From Laburnicola sp. R22_1 (Eukaryota > Ascomycota > Dothideomycetes > Pleosporales > Didymosphaeriaceae), in contig JACONQ010000016.1 in the NCBI GenBank assembly GCA_014281115.1, positions 1,922,001 through 1,986,000 on the forward strand: a stretch of DNA of 64,000 nucleotides. The letters run 5' to 3'. The notes under the pieces were generated by a model. That model made no database searches. It saw only the letters and a list, made by a program, of their open reading frames with translations, and was not told where the DNA came from. Of this stretch, positions 34,206 through 44,748 are shown one piece after another. The stretch's first letter is position 1; each line of letters opens with the position of its first letter. Both the position numbers and the translations under genes were made by a program.

Positions 34206-36704
34206 GCGGGATAGGGTAGGCGTCTTTCTTTGTAATTGCGTTAAGCTTGCGGTAGTCAACGCAGAAGCGCCACCCCCCTCCAGGCTTCTTAGCGAATAGG
34301 ACAGGCGAGGCGTACAAGGCGTTACTGTGCGCGATAAAGCCTTGTCGCAGGTAGTCCTTAAGGTACGATTTCACAAGCTCTAGCTGCTTAAGAGACATGC
34401 TATACAGCGGGCTCGACGTTAACGTATTCTCAGAGGTCAGCTCAATGTTATAGTCAACACTGTCGCGGTGCGGTGGTAGCTTGTCTAAGTCCTTTTTTAA
34501 GAAGTGGGCTAGGGTCGCGCCAGCGTAACCTAGGAAGGGCAACTTCTCTGCGATCAGTTGGCGGAGCTCCTCTTCTTGATTAGGTAGGTTTGGCAGAGCG
34601 TCCTTGCGATCCTGGATAAGCTGGTTTACTTCGTAGACGCTAATATAGCCTAGCACAGTGTCCTTTTGTCATGCGTGCATCATAAAGGCAGCAGCTCCAA
34701 TTGTATTAATCTTAAGGCCTACCTTAGCGAGGTCTTCGCGCAAGACAGGCTGGGGACGAGGTTGTCGCTTAGCCGGTTCTAGCGTCTGTCGTGGGTGGAG
34801 TTGCTCTTCCATCTTTCTAAGGTTCTCCTGCAGGGTAGCGCGCTGGGTTGAGCGTAGAGGTAGCTTACAAGCGCGCTGTACAATAGCTACGTCTATCTGC
34901 TTGTCGCGTTAGTCGGCATCAGCTTGGTGCGAGGGGTTGATCTTTAAGGGCACGCCTTGCGTAGGGATAACAATATCACGCTTGCAGTCAACCTATGCGC
35001 CATCTAGCCACTAGAGCTTCTTCTGCTTGCAGTTAATCCAGACGTCGGCATCCTCTAGGAGCTTGCGGCCGACTATAAGGTCGTGGCGACCGGTATTACA
35101 AAAGATAAAGTAGGTAGAGAGGCGGTAGTTGTCGATCACTAGGTTAGCTTGGATATACTCGTCTACCTGACCATTTGGTCAACTGTCGTAGCCTGCCAAG
35201 GGTATTACTTCCATGCGGTGGATCGGGGCCTTAAGTCCTTTCTTAATCGTACGTAGATGCTTAAGGTAGACTAGGGCGTAGCTGCCAGCTTCAGTGTCAA
35301 TAAGCGCGTTCAGCTTGATTACTAGCCCGCCTGTAGAGATGCAGCATAGTAGAATAAACTAACTTCCACTAAACAGCTAATCCCATATGCTAAGGGCTCC
35401 TGTAGGTTGCTCTAAGGAGGAGACTTCCCCTAGAGCGATACTTTTTCCAAGTCGCTGTCAGAGGATCCATCTGCTGCGTCATAGAATGCCTCGTTGTTAG
35501 TGTCAGCTGGCAGCTTAATAGCCTTCTGGTCGACAGGCTTGTCCGTACAATTGCGGGCGAGGTGACCAACCTTATAACAACAGAAACAGGTAGGCTGATC
35601 TGCTGACGCCTAGATAGTGGCGGCTCTAGGCGGTGCTGTGGGAGTGGGTCGCTCGCGGTTGTGCCGTTTAGTTTTCTCAGCTCAGGCCAACGCTCTCCTA
35701 GCGTTGCTAATAGCGAGCTCCCTAGCGAGGTCTTAGGCGAGGTCAACATAGACATCGTACTCCTCGCTGTGCTGTCGGCGAAAGACACCCATCTGCGTGC
35801 GTAGGGCGTCCGGTAACTTCTCGTAGAACTCCTCTACCCACTAGTCCGCTGGTAGGCCACGTTCCTGTGCGAGATAAAAGAAGTCGCCCTAGAAGGTAGC
35901 GAAGTTGGCTAGGTCTCGCAGGCGGAGCTCTTAGAAGGCACATCGGGCGTTAAGCTTCTTATAAGGGTCCCCGTATGTCTTCTCTAGGCGGCCCACAAGA
36001 TAGAGGTAGTCGACCAGCTAATCGCTTGCTCGGATCGTACGTATGAGGGTGGACAGGTATTAATTTGCCGAACTGTTGGTACGCGTGCGCATGTACGAGA
36101 CAATGTTGTTCTAAGTTGCCTACTCGTTGACACCTTCGAACCAGTCTTGGTTAGCGCGCAGTTTGTCCTCTAGGCCGTCTCTCCATTGCTCAAAGGTGAC
36201 CTCTTTGCCATCCTTAAGCATTGGCGGGTTAGAAAAACGGGCTAAGCGGCTCCTACTGTAGTTAATCGCTAGTTGCGAGGCAAGTGGAGTTGCTAGCGTG
36301 TATGTCAACTGCCGTGGCAGCGTATCGGCTCCGTCGTCTAATCCAGGTAGCCTAGGGCGTATTGGCGTCTGTGGTAGGGCTGTGAAGCGCAGCGTCTTTG
36401 AGTGCGCAGCTGGTGACAAGGCTAAGACTCCGCTAGCCTTCTCAGAGAGGAAGGATTTGCTGTGCTAGCTCGCAACCTTTACCTAGCCTCTAAGCGATTT
36501 AATTAACTTGTCCTTATCTGCTACTTGCTCAAGCGTGTCGTTAAGCAGCTGGCGTAGCTCAGCAAGCTCGTCCTTAGCCTCTACCAGCTCGGCTTCAGCC
36601 GTATTAAGCGCTTTGCCCAGCGTGTCCGCGTGGTCTCGGTACGCTAGGGCCTTAAGATGGCTAAGTTCTAGCTCGCGGGCCACTACTAGCTGTTCCAGCG
36701 TCAT
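34206..36704 (-). pseudogene. Gypsy-2 gag, protease and RT start
   Basis: From ATG 36704: a coiled-coil-like Gag N-terminus (ELVEAKDELAELRQLLNDTL), then a Gag core (WRDGLEDKLRANQDWFEGV near 36150). The CCHC zinc knuckle CFCCYKVGHLARNC lies at about 35588-35547. A protease site LIDTEA near 35300 replaces the usual DTGA. The RT N-terminus at 34656-34206 reads FIAHSNALYASPVLFAKKPG, GGGWRFCVDYRKLNAITKKD and AYPIPL before Pogo-3 cuts in. The rest of RT resumes at 28385. Gag and RT lie in different frames, by a native frameshift or by decay. Stops are TAG/TAA. Confidence 0.82.
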
Positions 36705-37489
36705 AAGCTAGGGGAGGGTAACCTCAATCTCCTGCGGCTCGTACTCCATAGTTCCCCAGACAGTGTGCCCCATGCGCATTGTAAATAGTCTCTTCTTATG
36801 CCGTGCCTCAATGCGGCTCTACTTAATCGCTCGGTCCTCTTTGAGCTCATTGTCGATATAGTAGGCTGCTCAGCACCTGAGAGCTTGGATAGGAGGTGTG
36901 TGGTCCTCCTTAGTCGCGATTGCCTTGGGATCCACCCTCAGCTCGAGCCTAGAGAGCTTTCCCATATCCCTTTTGTAGGTGCTGCTAGTAGGGCAGCTCT
37001 AGTCAGTGCTGCAGGTAAAGCAGCAGTGGTCGGTTCTCTCGCAGGGAGAGGGTGAGCGGGCGGTGCTCTTAATAGTCGATTCGGGGGTTGTTTTTTGTGT
37101 CCTCTCTCTTAGAGGCAGGGCCACTATGGCTCTCTTCGCGTCTTCGCGGCAGGGGTGCGTCGTTAACTCTCTTCTGGCCTACCGCGTAGGGCTTATAGAT
37201 CTAGTACTTTTTAAGCGCTCATTCGTCAAGCAAGGGCGGCAGGCTAATTAGCTCTTCTAGCTGGCTGCGGCGTGCTATCTTCGAACCGTCCGTCAACTCC
37301 CTTCAAGCCGCGCTTAGTGGTATTAGGACTCGGGTAAGCAACTGTACTTCTAACGAACTAACGGCTCAGCGTAGTCGTACTGTACTGCTCGAGGTTGGTT
37401 GTCGTTAAGTCGTACACGCAGGTAGATCGATTGGTTTAACTAGATATTATATCGCTGTCGCTAGCCAAGTAAGTGAGATCCTAGTGTAA
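36705..37489 (-). other. Gypsy-2 5' untranslated leader
   Basis: Sequence between the 5' LTR and the gag start codon. No supported gene; the open frames here have no recognisable product. The primer-binding site should lie directly left of 37490, but I could not match it to a specific tRNA. Confidence 0.6.
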
Positions 37490-37705
37490 TGTAAGGACGG
37501 GCTCGGGCTTCCGCATTGTAGAGTGTTGATGGGATAGGTTGGCTCTATTTCAGCTACACTAGGATAAGGTAGAAAAGTAGATACAAGACGCGCAGGCGTA
37601 AAGAGGCGATAGTGGGGCGCTAGTCCCGTAAAGGCTAGCGCCTCGCGAGGCTGCCTTGTCGTCATGTGACTTGCGGCCAGCTCTCTGTGCACCGCAGCCG
37701 TCACA
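37490..37705 (-). repeat. Gypsy-2 5' LTR
   Basis: 216 bp matching 25296-25511, followed by the target copy ACTAT. Confidence 0.95.
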
Positions 37706-37710
37706 ACTAT

Positions 37711-39215
37711 ATCGAAGCTAGATAATTAAACTTGCCGCTACTATAGGCGTGAGATTAGAGGACGAGCTTAACAAAGCAAGGGAATAATACTAAGCAGCCC
37801 TTAAACTAATAAGGACAACAGCTTATTGGGACACCTGGCTTACTAAAGTAGACCACGCGGTTATAGAAGCCAAAGCAACTAGTGTACCTAACTGCCTAAA
37901 CAATTAATTTATTAAGAACGACTTTGTAAAAGCTATAGCAAAGAATTTCTAAGGATGGACAATCTTATTTATAGAAAATGGCCTCCTAGATTCTATAGTA
38001 ACAGCTACTAATATGTTCCTACAATTTAGAAAATAAGCCAACCTACTATACCTAGCTAAGAGCAAATTGTCCAGAGCAGCCTTTGCAGCTAGAGGACTAA
38101 CCCTCGCTAGAGAAGAAGCTAATAATAATACTAATACTAAACTAACCTATAGAAGAGGTCGCAACCAATATTAAAAGCGTAGTTATTGTAATAGTAATAT
38201 AATTAACTATATAATATAGAAGTGTAAGGCTTATAATAGACTATATAATCTTAATAAGTGTTAGTATGCAATACTAGAGACAGCGCCTCTAAATTAGAGA
38301 GCCTAAGACGGCGTTAAGAGAATGGCTTAAGAAAGGATTAGTAACAATGCTAAACTTTAGGAGGAAATACGCTTAGCGAAAAGGCCACAATTAAAGACCT
38401 TAGCTCTTAAGAAGTTGCACTTAGCGACTCTAATAATAGAAGCTTCTACAGAAGAGTAACTACATAGAAGGCAAATTAGAGAGGTTAATATTGCAATAGC
38501 CGCCGCCTCTTTTATAACAAAATAGTTAAGATACCTACTTAAACAATTCTTTATCCTTAACTTAGGGACAACGTGCCATATAGCAAATAATATTAGACAA
38601 TTCACAAACACTTAGCTACCTACACTAGGAGATTTCTTATAGGTAGGGAACTTACGCGTATAGATTATAGCATATGGCTTACTATATGTAAGAGTATAGA
38701 CTATAGGCTTAACATGCTGCCTTTACCTTAGAGATGTGGCCTTCTGCCCAGACCTACACTATAATCTTGTCTTATTTAGAGTACTCCAACAACAAGGCCT
38801 ATAGTGGGATACTAAGTCAAACCCTACCGTACTACGCTGGTACGACAATAGTGCTGTTGCGCTCCTTAAAGAACGATACAGACAATAGGTTGTTAAGTAC
38901 AACAATGTCTCTAAGCCAAAATTAACCTTTGCAACAGCCAAAGCACGCACAATTAAGCTACGACAATAAGCGAGCAGTGAGATGTGGCACAAACGACTGG
39001 GACACCCAGAACCTCAGGCACTTAAGCACCTCGTGCATCACTCTAAGGGGGTGAAGATTGTTAGCATTCCTACCGTTAAGTGCGACGCATGTGGAAGATT
39101 AAAGTCTAAGCGACAGATAAGAAGAACCCCCTAAACAATCCTAGAAGGTCCAGGAGAGCGAATAGCCCTAGACTTTCATGATTACAAAGAAGGGAGTAAC
39201 ACAAAGACGCACATG
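37711..39215 (+). pseudogene. Copia-2 gag end, protease and integrase start
   Basis: Continues the gag frame after Gypsy-2. The protease active site appears near 38550-38590 as LNLGTTCHIAN (family: DSGATxHI, catalytic Asp lost). The zinc-binding pre-integrase domain from 38982 is well kept: MWHKRLGHPEPQALKHLVHH with CDACGRLKSKR (HHCC). Then PGERIALDFHDYKEGSNTKT opens the integrase core. At 39213-39215 (ATG) Copia similarity ends and Gypsy-3 3'-end sequence begins. Integrase resumes, on the other strand, at 52361. Confidence 0.85.
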
Positions 39216-39289
39216 CGTAAGATTAAGGTACCTCTTAATATAATATTATTCCGCAAGACTGCCAGGACAGGCATGTGGAGCGCCCGCTA

Positions 39290-41077
39290 AGCTAGCGCAG
39301 CCGGTTGTGAGACACCCAGGGATATGAGACACCGCGCAGAAATCCTCCACCCTGTAAAAAATCGCGATAATTAATTCAGCGTAATTACAATTGCCACTCA
39401 CTACACATAGATTGCAGAGTTTTAGCTGCTACTTCTGCTACTAGTTTTTCTGCCTCCTTTTCTTTGTTAGGACTATTGTTTTGTTGCTCTATAAGCTTAG
39501 AGGCCTCTACTGCTATCTTAATTGTATCTACGTTGGCAAAGCGTTGATTTGGGTCCATACGAACCCTCTTTTGTGGTGCTTAAGGCTTAAGAGCCTTAAG
39601 CTGGCTCTGCAATTGTTTGTTCTCTGCTTCTAGCGCTACTAAGCGAGTATTTGCAACTGCAATTGCCTTGCTAGCTTTTTTAAACAGTTAGTAAACCTTC
39701 TGGCCTATACTCTACTCTTTATAAAGCGCTCGCTGAGCTATAAACAGATCACGAGGGCCGTGGGGGGTAGAGAGATAGCTCTCAATTGGTTGTTAAGCTT
39801 GATTCTGGCGAGGTGGCGTAACAGGCCTTTGAGCGACTTGAGATAAGTTAATTACTCGCTTAATGTTTAATAGGCAGATGCCTGCAGTAGCCTATCTAGC
39901 GCAAATAACTCTCTTAGTAATTGCACCCTCTCTGGCAACGTGGTAGGTAGTAATAAAGCGTTCCTTTTTAACTAGAGCAGCATTATTAAGGTGTGATAAC
40001 TCCTAGATCTGCTAGCGATAGAATTGTTTTACTACTAAGAAAACAGAGAGATCTAGGGGCTACAGAACGTGAGATAAGTGAGTAGGGAGAAATAGAAGCC
40101 TGACTTTATTCTGCTTATAGATCCATAGAAAGTCTAGGTCTATATAGCTACCGTGGCCATCCAAAATTAGTATCCTCTAGCGATCCTCTAAGGGCGCAGT
40201 TTCTAGCAGAAATACGCGTTGCAGCCACTCAACGCCAATCGCGTTAGATGTCTAGCCATTCTCTAAGGTTGCGTATAGCTAGTTAGGTATTATTAATAGA
40301 AACTAGGTGCTCTATAGGTGTTTGCCTTTAAAAATAACCGCAGGCCTTAGCTTCTTGCCTATTGCCAAAACGCACTCGATTATCAACGCCCACTCGCGAT
40401 TCTCTAGCGACTAATAGTAAGCCTTTGTTTTCTGGCTGTCTGCGAGTACTCTAGTATTTGCATATACACCTAGGGCCTTGCCAGTCTTATCTATATTCTA
40501 TGTATCCTTATTGCGTATGTTTAGCTTAACGCAGAGCTGCTTATAGAGCTTAAGAAACTCGCGTATTGCCTCCTAAGTTGCTCCCTTAGCTCTCGCAGCC
40601 TTAATCTTCCTACCTATAATAGAGGCGACGCGTGGGTTGCATTTGATAAAGTGGGATATCTAGTGTTTACCCACTAACGTGGGCTTGCTGTTTATCCTTA
40701 GAATTCGATTCGCCATTTCTCGTGTACGAGCGTGAGAAGGAGGATACCCGCGTGCGTCCTCTTCAAGTATCCATTGTACAAGGAAGTTCTCTTGTTGTGG
40801 AGTTAATTGTTGCTAGTATATGTGGCTGTTTTGCCAGTTTTGTGAACCGCGTACGCGCCTCGAGAGCGTGGCTAGGGGGATGTTGTGTGCCTTTGCAGCA
40901 GCTCGTTGACTAGGAAAAACGCCAGCATTAAGATCAGTAATAGCTGCTTGAATTGCTGCCTCACAATTGGCCATTTTGGTAGGGTAGATGTGGAGATATC
41001 GCGATTTTTTTGAGGGGTGGAGGATTTCTGCGCGGTGTCTCATATCCCTGGGTGTCTCACAACCGGCTGCGCTAGCT
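39290..41077 (-). mobile_element. Pogo-4: complete Fot1/pogo-type transposon
   Basis: 1788 bp with terminal inverted repeats of about 65 bp (AGCTAGCGCAGCCGGTTGTG at the left; the complement ends at 41077) and TA on both sides (39288-39289 and 41078-41079). It lies in the pol tail of Gypsy-3. Confidence 0.93.
39385..40974 (-). pseudogene. Pogo-4 transposase, RIP-inactivated
   Basis: 530 codons from ATG 40974 to TAA 39385, no net indel, many TAG/TAA stops. The N-terminal psq helix-turn-helix reads MANCEAAIQAAITDLNAGVF and AAAKAHNIPLATLSRRVRG. The second DNA-binding part (CENP-B type) has LVQWILEEDARGYPPSHA and HWISHFIKCNPRV. The catalytic part has NIDKTGKALG (first Asp), ILDGHGSYIDLDFL (second) and LPTHLSHVLQPLDLSVF. 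The C-terminal tail is basic and Gln-rich. It is a different family from Pogo-2 and Pogo-3. Confidence 0.9.
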
Positions 41078-41411
41078 TAACTGGCTATTTTAGATAACCT
41101 TTTTGGGTAATAGGCCTCTCTCTAGGCTATACCTAAGGAGACGCCTAGGTCGTCTTATTAGACGTAACCACTATAACGTATAGTGGTAGAGCGCTCACTT
41201 TACTCGCTCGTATACTAGAAGAGATTATCTAATAGTTATTTTACTTATTATAATATTTCTAAATAGTCTTAAATAGTCTTAAATAGTCCATAATAATTTA
41301 TAATAAATTACAATAGTTTATAATATTTGTTAAGCTACGTAATTAGCGCCTCTAGCATAGTTTTTCTTAGTTTGCCTCGCCGAAGCTAAGGCTTTTAGAG
41401 GGGGGGGATAA

Positions 41412-41608
41412 TGTTAGAAATTGCTGCCTATTAGCCTATTAGACTTCTAGTCGGCCCAACGTTAATCCGGCCCCACGCACTAGTCCTAATTAGGTAGTAC
41501 TAGCGCGCCCTTAGGACCGCTGCTACACAGATACTATGCGGTACATAGTATTTTTATTATAGCAATTTAACCTATTTAACAATTGAGCCCGATTGCTCCC
41601 TTATATTA
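41412..41608 (+). repeat. Gypsy-3 3' LTR
   Basis: 197 bp from TGTTAGAAATTGC to CCCTTATATTA. The inverted counterpart is 60605-60826. The two are opposite in orientation today, which an inversion explains. The right boundary is inferred from where the two copies stop matching. Confidence 0.8.
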
Positions 41609-42825
41609 ATAAAGAGTAAAAATAATTATTTAGTTTTTTTATCACCCTACTATACTAATTTTATTACTATTAATTTTATATAATATAAGTTACGTAACTC
41701 TAATAGGTATCTTAACCTAATCTATACTTAGAAGTCTATATAACTTAACTTAATCTATACTTAAAGTTTATATAACCTAACCTAACCTATACCTAGGGTC
41801 TATGCGACCCTAACCTAATTCTATACCTAAGCTAAATATTCTAAACCTATTTACTAGCCTAGTATAAAAAAATAACTATATTAATATATAAGCTTTAAAC
41901 TCTTTTTTAGGCTAGTAAATAGGTTCGAGATACCCAGGTTAAGTATAGGGTTGGGTTGGGGTTATATAGACCATAGGTATAGGTTAGATTAGGTTACACA
42001 GATCTTAGGTTAGGTTAAGTTAATTACGTAAGACCCTAAACTCAACCTAACCTATATCTAACCTAATTACGTAAGATCCAACCTAATTATATAAGACTCT
42101 AGCTTAATTTAACTTAGTTTAATATTATTTAAAATATATTTTTAATTAATTATAATAGCTATTTATTATAGACTAAATAGGTACCCTAGAGTTAGGTTAG
42201 GGTTAGGGTCTTACGTAAGTAGAGTTAGATTAGGTTGGGTTAGATTATATAAAACTCTAACTCTAACCCAACCCTACTTATATAAGGCTCTAACTCTAAT
42301 CTAACCTATACCTATTTGCCAGCCTACTCTTTTTTATTAATATTTTAAAACACTTTTCTATATTTATAATAGTAGGTTAGCTTACTAAATAACTTTTTTA
42401 ATATTTTTATAGTTTAAGATTAAAGTAAATTAAGATAAAAAGTTATATATACTATATATAGCATCTAATTCTAATTAAAAACTAACTTTAAATATTTAAT
42501 AATATAATAATAGTTTAAACTTTAAACTTACTTATACTTTATCTACACCTTATAAGTTTCTAATCTATATAAGATTTACTTACGCTATATATAGTCTATT
42601 TATATTATTACTATTATTATTATTAACTATCTACTCGCTTAGATAAGCCAACTTAATAGTAATAATAACTAGAAGAATCTTATAGATACTCTTATCTCAC
42701 TTATATTATTTGCAATATTTAGAATAGTAAAAGAGAAATAACTTATAGCGTAGTAGCGCTAAACTTTTTATCTCTCCTAAAGTTCTAAGTAGCCTTTTTA
42801 TAAAAACTTTTTATATATTAACTAC
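41609..42825. repeat. Inverted arrays of CCTAAC/GTTAGG-like repeats followed by AT-rich dispersed repeat
   Basis: From about 41690 to 42310, degenerate CCTAAC units run in one direction, then GTTAGG-type units in the other, switching several times. Inverted arms include the pair around 41850 and 41930 (TTTACTAGCCTAG / CTAGTAAATAGG). Some units are TTAGGG-like, as in fungal telomeres, but irregular. About 42350-42560 is an inverted copy of about 15690-15870. No gene. Confidence 0.7.
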
Positions 42826-42827
42826 TA

Positions 42828-43831
42828 ACGTGGTTTACTAGTAAGTAATCCACACTAGTAAGCGCGCTACCTTTGCCAAGACCCCACTATTACCAACAAT
42901 ACTATTATAATACAACCACCTACTATGTCTTCTAAGCTATCTAATAAAGCTTAGTTACTTATTACTATTAGAGCTATTAAACAAGACCTAAATCTTATAG
43001 AGCGAGCAGCAGTAGGGCTGTATAACGTTAATTGTAGAACGCTTAATTAAAGACGCAATAGAATAACTGCACAACGCGATAACCTACCTAAATTAAAGAA
43101 TTTTACTCTCCTTAAGGAGCAGGCGCTTGTTAATTGTATAATTAAGCTAGACACGCGTGAATTCCCTCCTACAAAGCTTATAATACGCACAATGGCCAAT
43201 TTACTACGTTTATAGAGAGGAAAGCTACCTATTAGTATTAACTAGATAGACAGGTTTATTAAGCACAGACGTAAAGTTAAAACGCGTTAGTCTTAGTTAT
43301 ACAATAACTAGAGGGTATAATAGAAAGATTCTAAGGTTATAAACGCGTGGTTTAAGCTTATAGAGAGTATTAAAGTTAAGTACAGCATTATAAATAAGGA
43401 CACCTATAACTTTAATAAATTAGGCTTCCTAATAGGGGTTATAGGGTCTTAGCTTATAGTTATAGTATTAGAGAGGCGTGCGAAACCTAAATTAATATAG
43501 CTAGGCAACTACTAGTAGATTACAGTAATCTAGGGTATCTGCGCTACTAGATAGGCAATTCCTCTCTTTATTATCTACGCTAGTAAGCGTTACATCTCTA
43601 CCTAGTACAAAGACGCGTTAATTCCTAGCGATTAGATAATCGCTGCCAGCGAGAATAGCTAGACAAACAACGAGCTTAGTATCGCGTGGTTAAAACACTT
43701 TAACGCGCATATAAAGGAACGCGCAAAAGAAACCTATTAGCTGCTAGTTATTAATAGCTATAAGAGTTATAACTTAATTAAGTTCTAGAATTACTACAAG
43801 GAATATAAGATTATTACTTTCTATATACTAC
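42828..43831 (+). mobile_element. Pogo-1, other half: terminal repeat and N-terminal transposase part
   Basis: TA (42826-42827) then ACGTGGTTTACTAG and a subterminal sequence ending TTTGCCAAGACCCCACT, matching 21529-21590. The transposase frame starts at ATG 42925 (MSSKLSNKA) and runs to 43831 with TAG/TAA stops only: LKEQALVNCIIKLDTREFPP, FIKHRRKV, YNFNKLGFLIGVIGS (first catalytic Asp lost), GICATR, ISTWYKDALIP, NELSIAWLKHF and LLVINSYKSYN (second Asp changed to Asn). It ends with the codons before the LPPY/LQPLDVG block, which is found at 22393 on the other strand. Confidence 0.87.
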
Positions 43832-44049
43832 TATTAGATTAAAGAGTTTATTAATAAATAAAGTCTATATCTTAATAATGCGTAATATTAGTTGTTGTTG
43901 TTCTTAAGGGTGTCCTCCCTCTAGAGGTCTGCTTGTGCGCTGTTTTAGTTCTTGGCTAATCCTCCATACTATCCCTATTTAGGTAGGGGCTGTTTTATCT
44001 CTCTCCTGCCACTTATAATAGTTGTTCGGATTACCTATCCAATCTAACA
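43832..44049 (-). repeat. Copia-2 3' LTR
   Basis: 218 bp, the inverse of 22394-22611. It abuts the Pogo-1 sequence ACTAC (43827-43831), the same five bases that lie beyond the 5' LTR at 22389-22393. Confidence 0.9.
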
Positions 44050-44489
44050 CACCCCCTTAGCTTAGCGACCTCGCCTTAAGCTGTTTACTATTTATTCTTA
44101 GGTAATCTAGGATGTCTTAGCATCTACTATTCTCCCTAAGGCTTTAATCTTTCGTGTTATCGCATCTATTTCTCCTTGCTCTACAATTATACGGTCCTTC
44201 ACGTTTGCCAGTCCTACTTAACTTAGGAACTAGGGCCAGGTCCTAATAGGAAGAGTCTTAGTAAATCTATTAGCAATTATATCGCTTAAGGGGGCATATG
44301 TCACTCTAATTAACTTTCTTTTTGCCTCCTATTATAGCCAGAAATTGTGGATATCCATATATCGGAGCTTAGTTGTTAGCTAAGAGATCTCCTTATTAAT
44401 TAGCCAAATTGTCTGCTTGTTATCGCACTAAATAGTAATCACTAGATCTTTTAGTGTTACTTAAAATTTGTTAAGCAGCATCCGCGTAA
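44050..44489 (-). pseudogene. Copia-2 RNase H C-terminus
   Basis: Minus-strand frame: MLLNKF, CDNKQTIWLINKEI (RNase H block), KLRYMDIHNFWL and VTYAPLSDIIANRFTKTLPI, ending near 44130. This is the usual end of a Copia polyprotein (family: LRHVDIHNHWLRQ...PSADMIADGLTK). It joins the RNase H piece at 49822 once Copia-3 is removed (target ACATA). Confidence 0.85.
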
Positions 44490-44494
44490 ACATA

Positions 44495-44678
44495 TATAGC
44501 GGTTGTAGCTAAAGGGCGAAAGTCGAGGCAACACTTGTTGTATTAAATATGAGTAGTACCTAGAATATATACTAATAGGCAATCTAGGTAGTAGTAAACA
44601 AGTGTAGGCAGTAATAAACTAGTATAGGCAACAGTAGATCTGTAGGCAGTAACTCCAAACTTACCCACTACTATTACA
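44495..44678 (-). repeat. Copia-3 3' LTR
   Basis: 184 bp matching 49633-49816 with about a dozen RIP-type differences. Confidence 0.93.
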
Positions 44679-44748
44679 CACCCCCTTATCCTATAGTTGT
44701 CTAGCAATATAAGGATGACTTTTCTTATATATTTGCTATGCATTAAAG

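Larger units (their letters stand above)
25296..37705 (-). mobile_element. Gypsy-2: complete Gypsy LTR retrotransposon carrying Pogo-3
   Basis: 12.4 kb, of which 5.8 kb is nested Pogo-3. The LTRs of 216 bp (25296-25511 and 37490-37705) are direct repeats with few differences. ACTAT lies at both outer edges (25291-25295 and 37706-37710). On the minus strand the order is 5' LTR at 37705, gag, protease, RT, RNase H, integrase with a chromodomain-like tail, a polypurine tract and the 3' LTR. RIP damage is moderate, lighter than in Copia-2 which it interrupts, in keeping with a later insertion. Confidence 0.95.
22394..39215 (+). mobile_element. Copia-2, 5' segment (LTR, gag, protease, integrase start), interrupted by Pogo-2 and Gypsy-2
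   Basis: Copia sequence occupies 22394-22850, 24953-25295 and 37711-39215; the rest is nested insertions. Removing the insertions with one target copy each gives one continuous frame through all three pieces, which shows that they belong together. At 39215 it stops abruptly inside the integrase after a KTHM stretch. The continuation is found in inverted orientation ending at 52361. With that part the element is about 5.5 kb, a normal Copia size. Confidence 0.85.
39216..41608 (+). mobile_element. Gypsy-3, 3' end (pol tail, polypurine tract, 3' LTR), with Pogo-4 inside
   Basis: Gypsy sequence at 39216-39289 and 41080-41608. It continues, in the proper frame, the pol C-terminus that ends at 52362 on the other strand. 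A polypurine tract (AGAGGGGGGGGATAA, about 41397-41411) lies directly before an LTR starting TGTTAG at 41412. The orientation is plus, opposite to the body of Gypsy-3 (52362-60826, minus). Confidence 0.78.

Noticed and set aside
35390..35788. 132-codon minus-strand open frame
   Set aside because: It is out of frame with the Gag zinc knuckle CFCCYKVGHLARNC in the same place, which shows the true frame.
41170..41235. tRNA-like stretch (TAGTGGTAGAGCGCTCACTT, resembling an A box)
   Set aside because: No B box (GGTTCGA) at the proper distance and no acceptor stem pairing; it lies in the 3' untranslated part of Gypsy-3 within a local palindrome.
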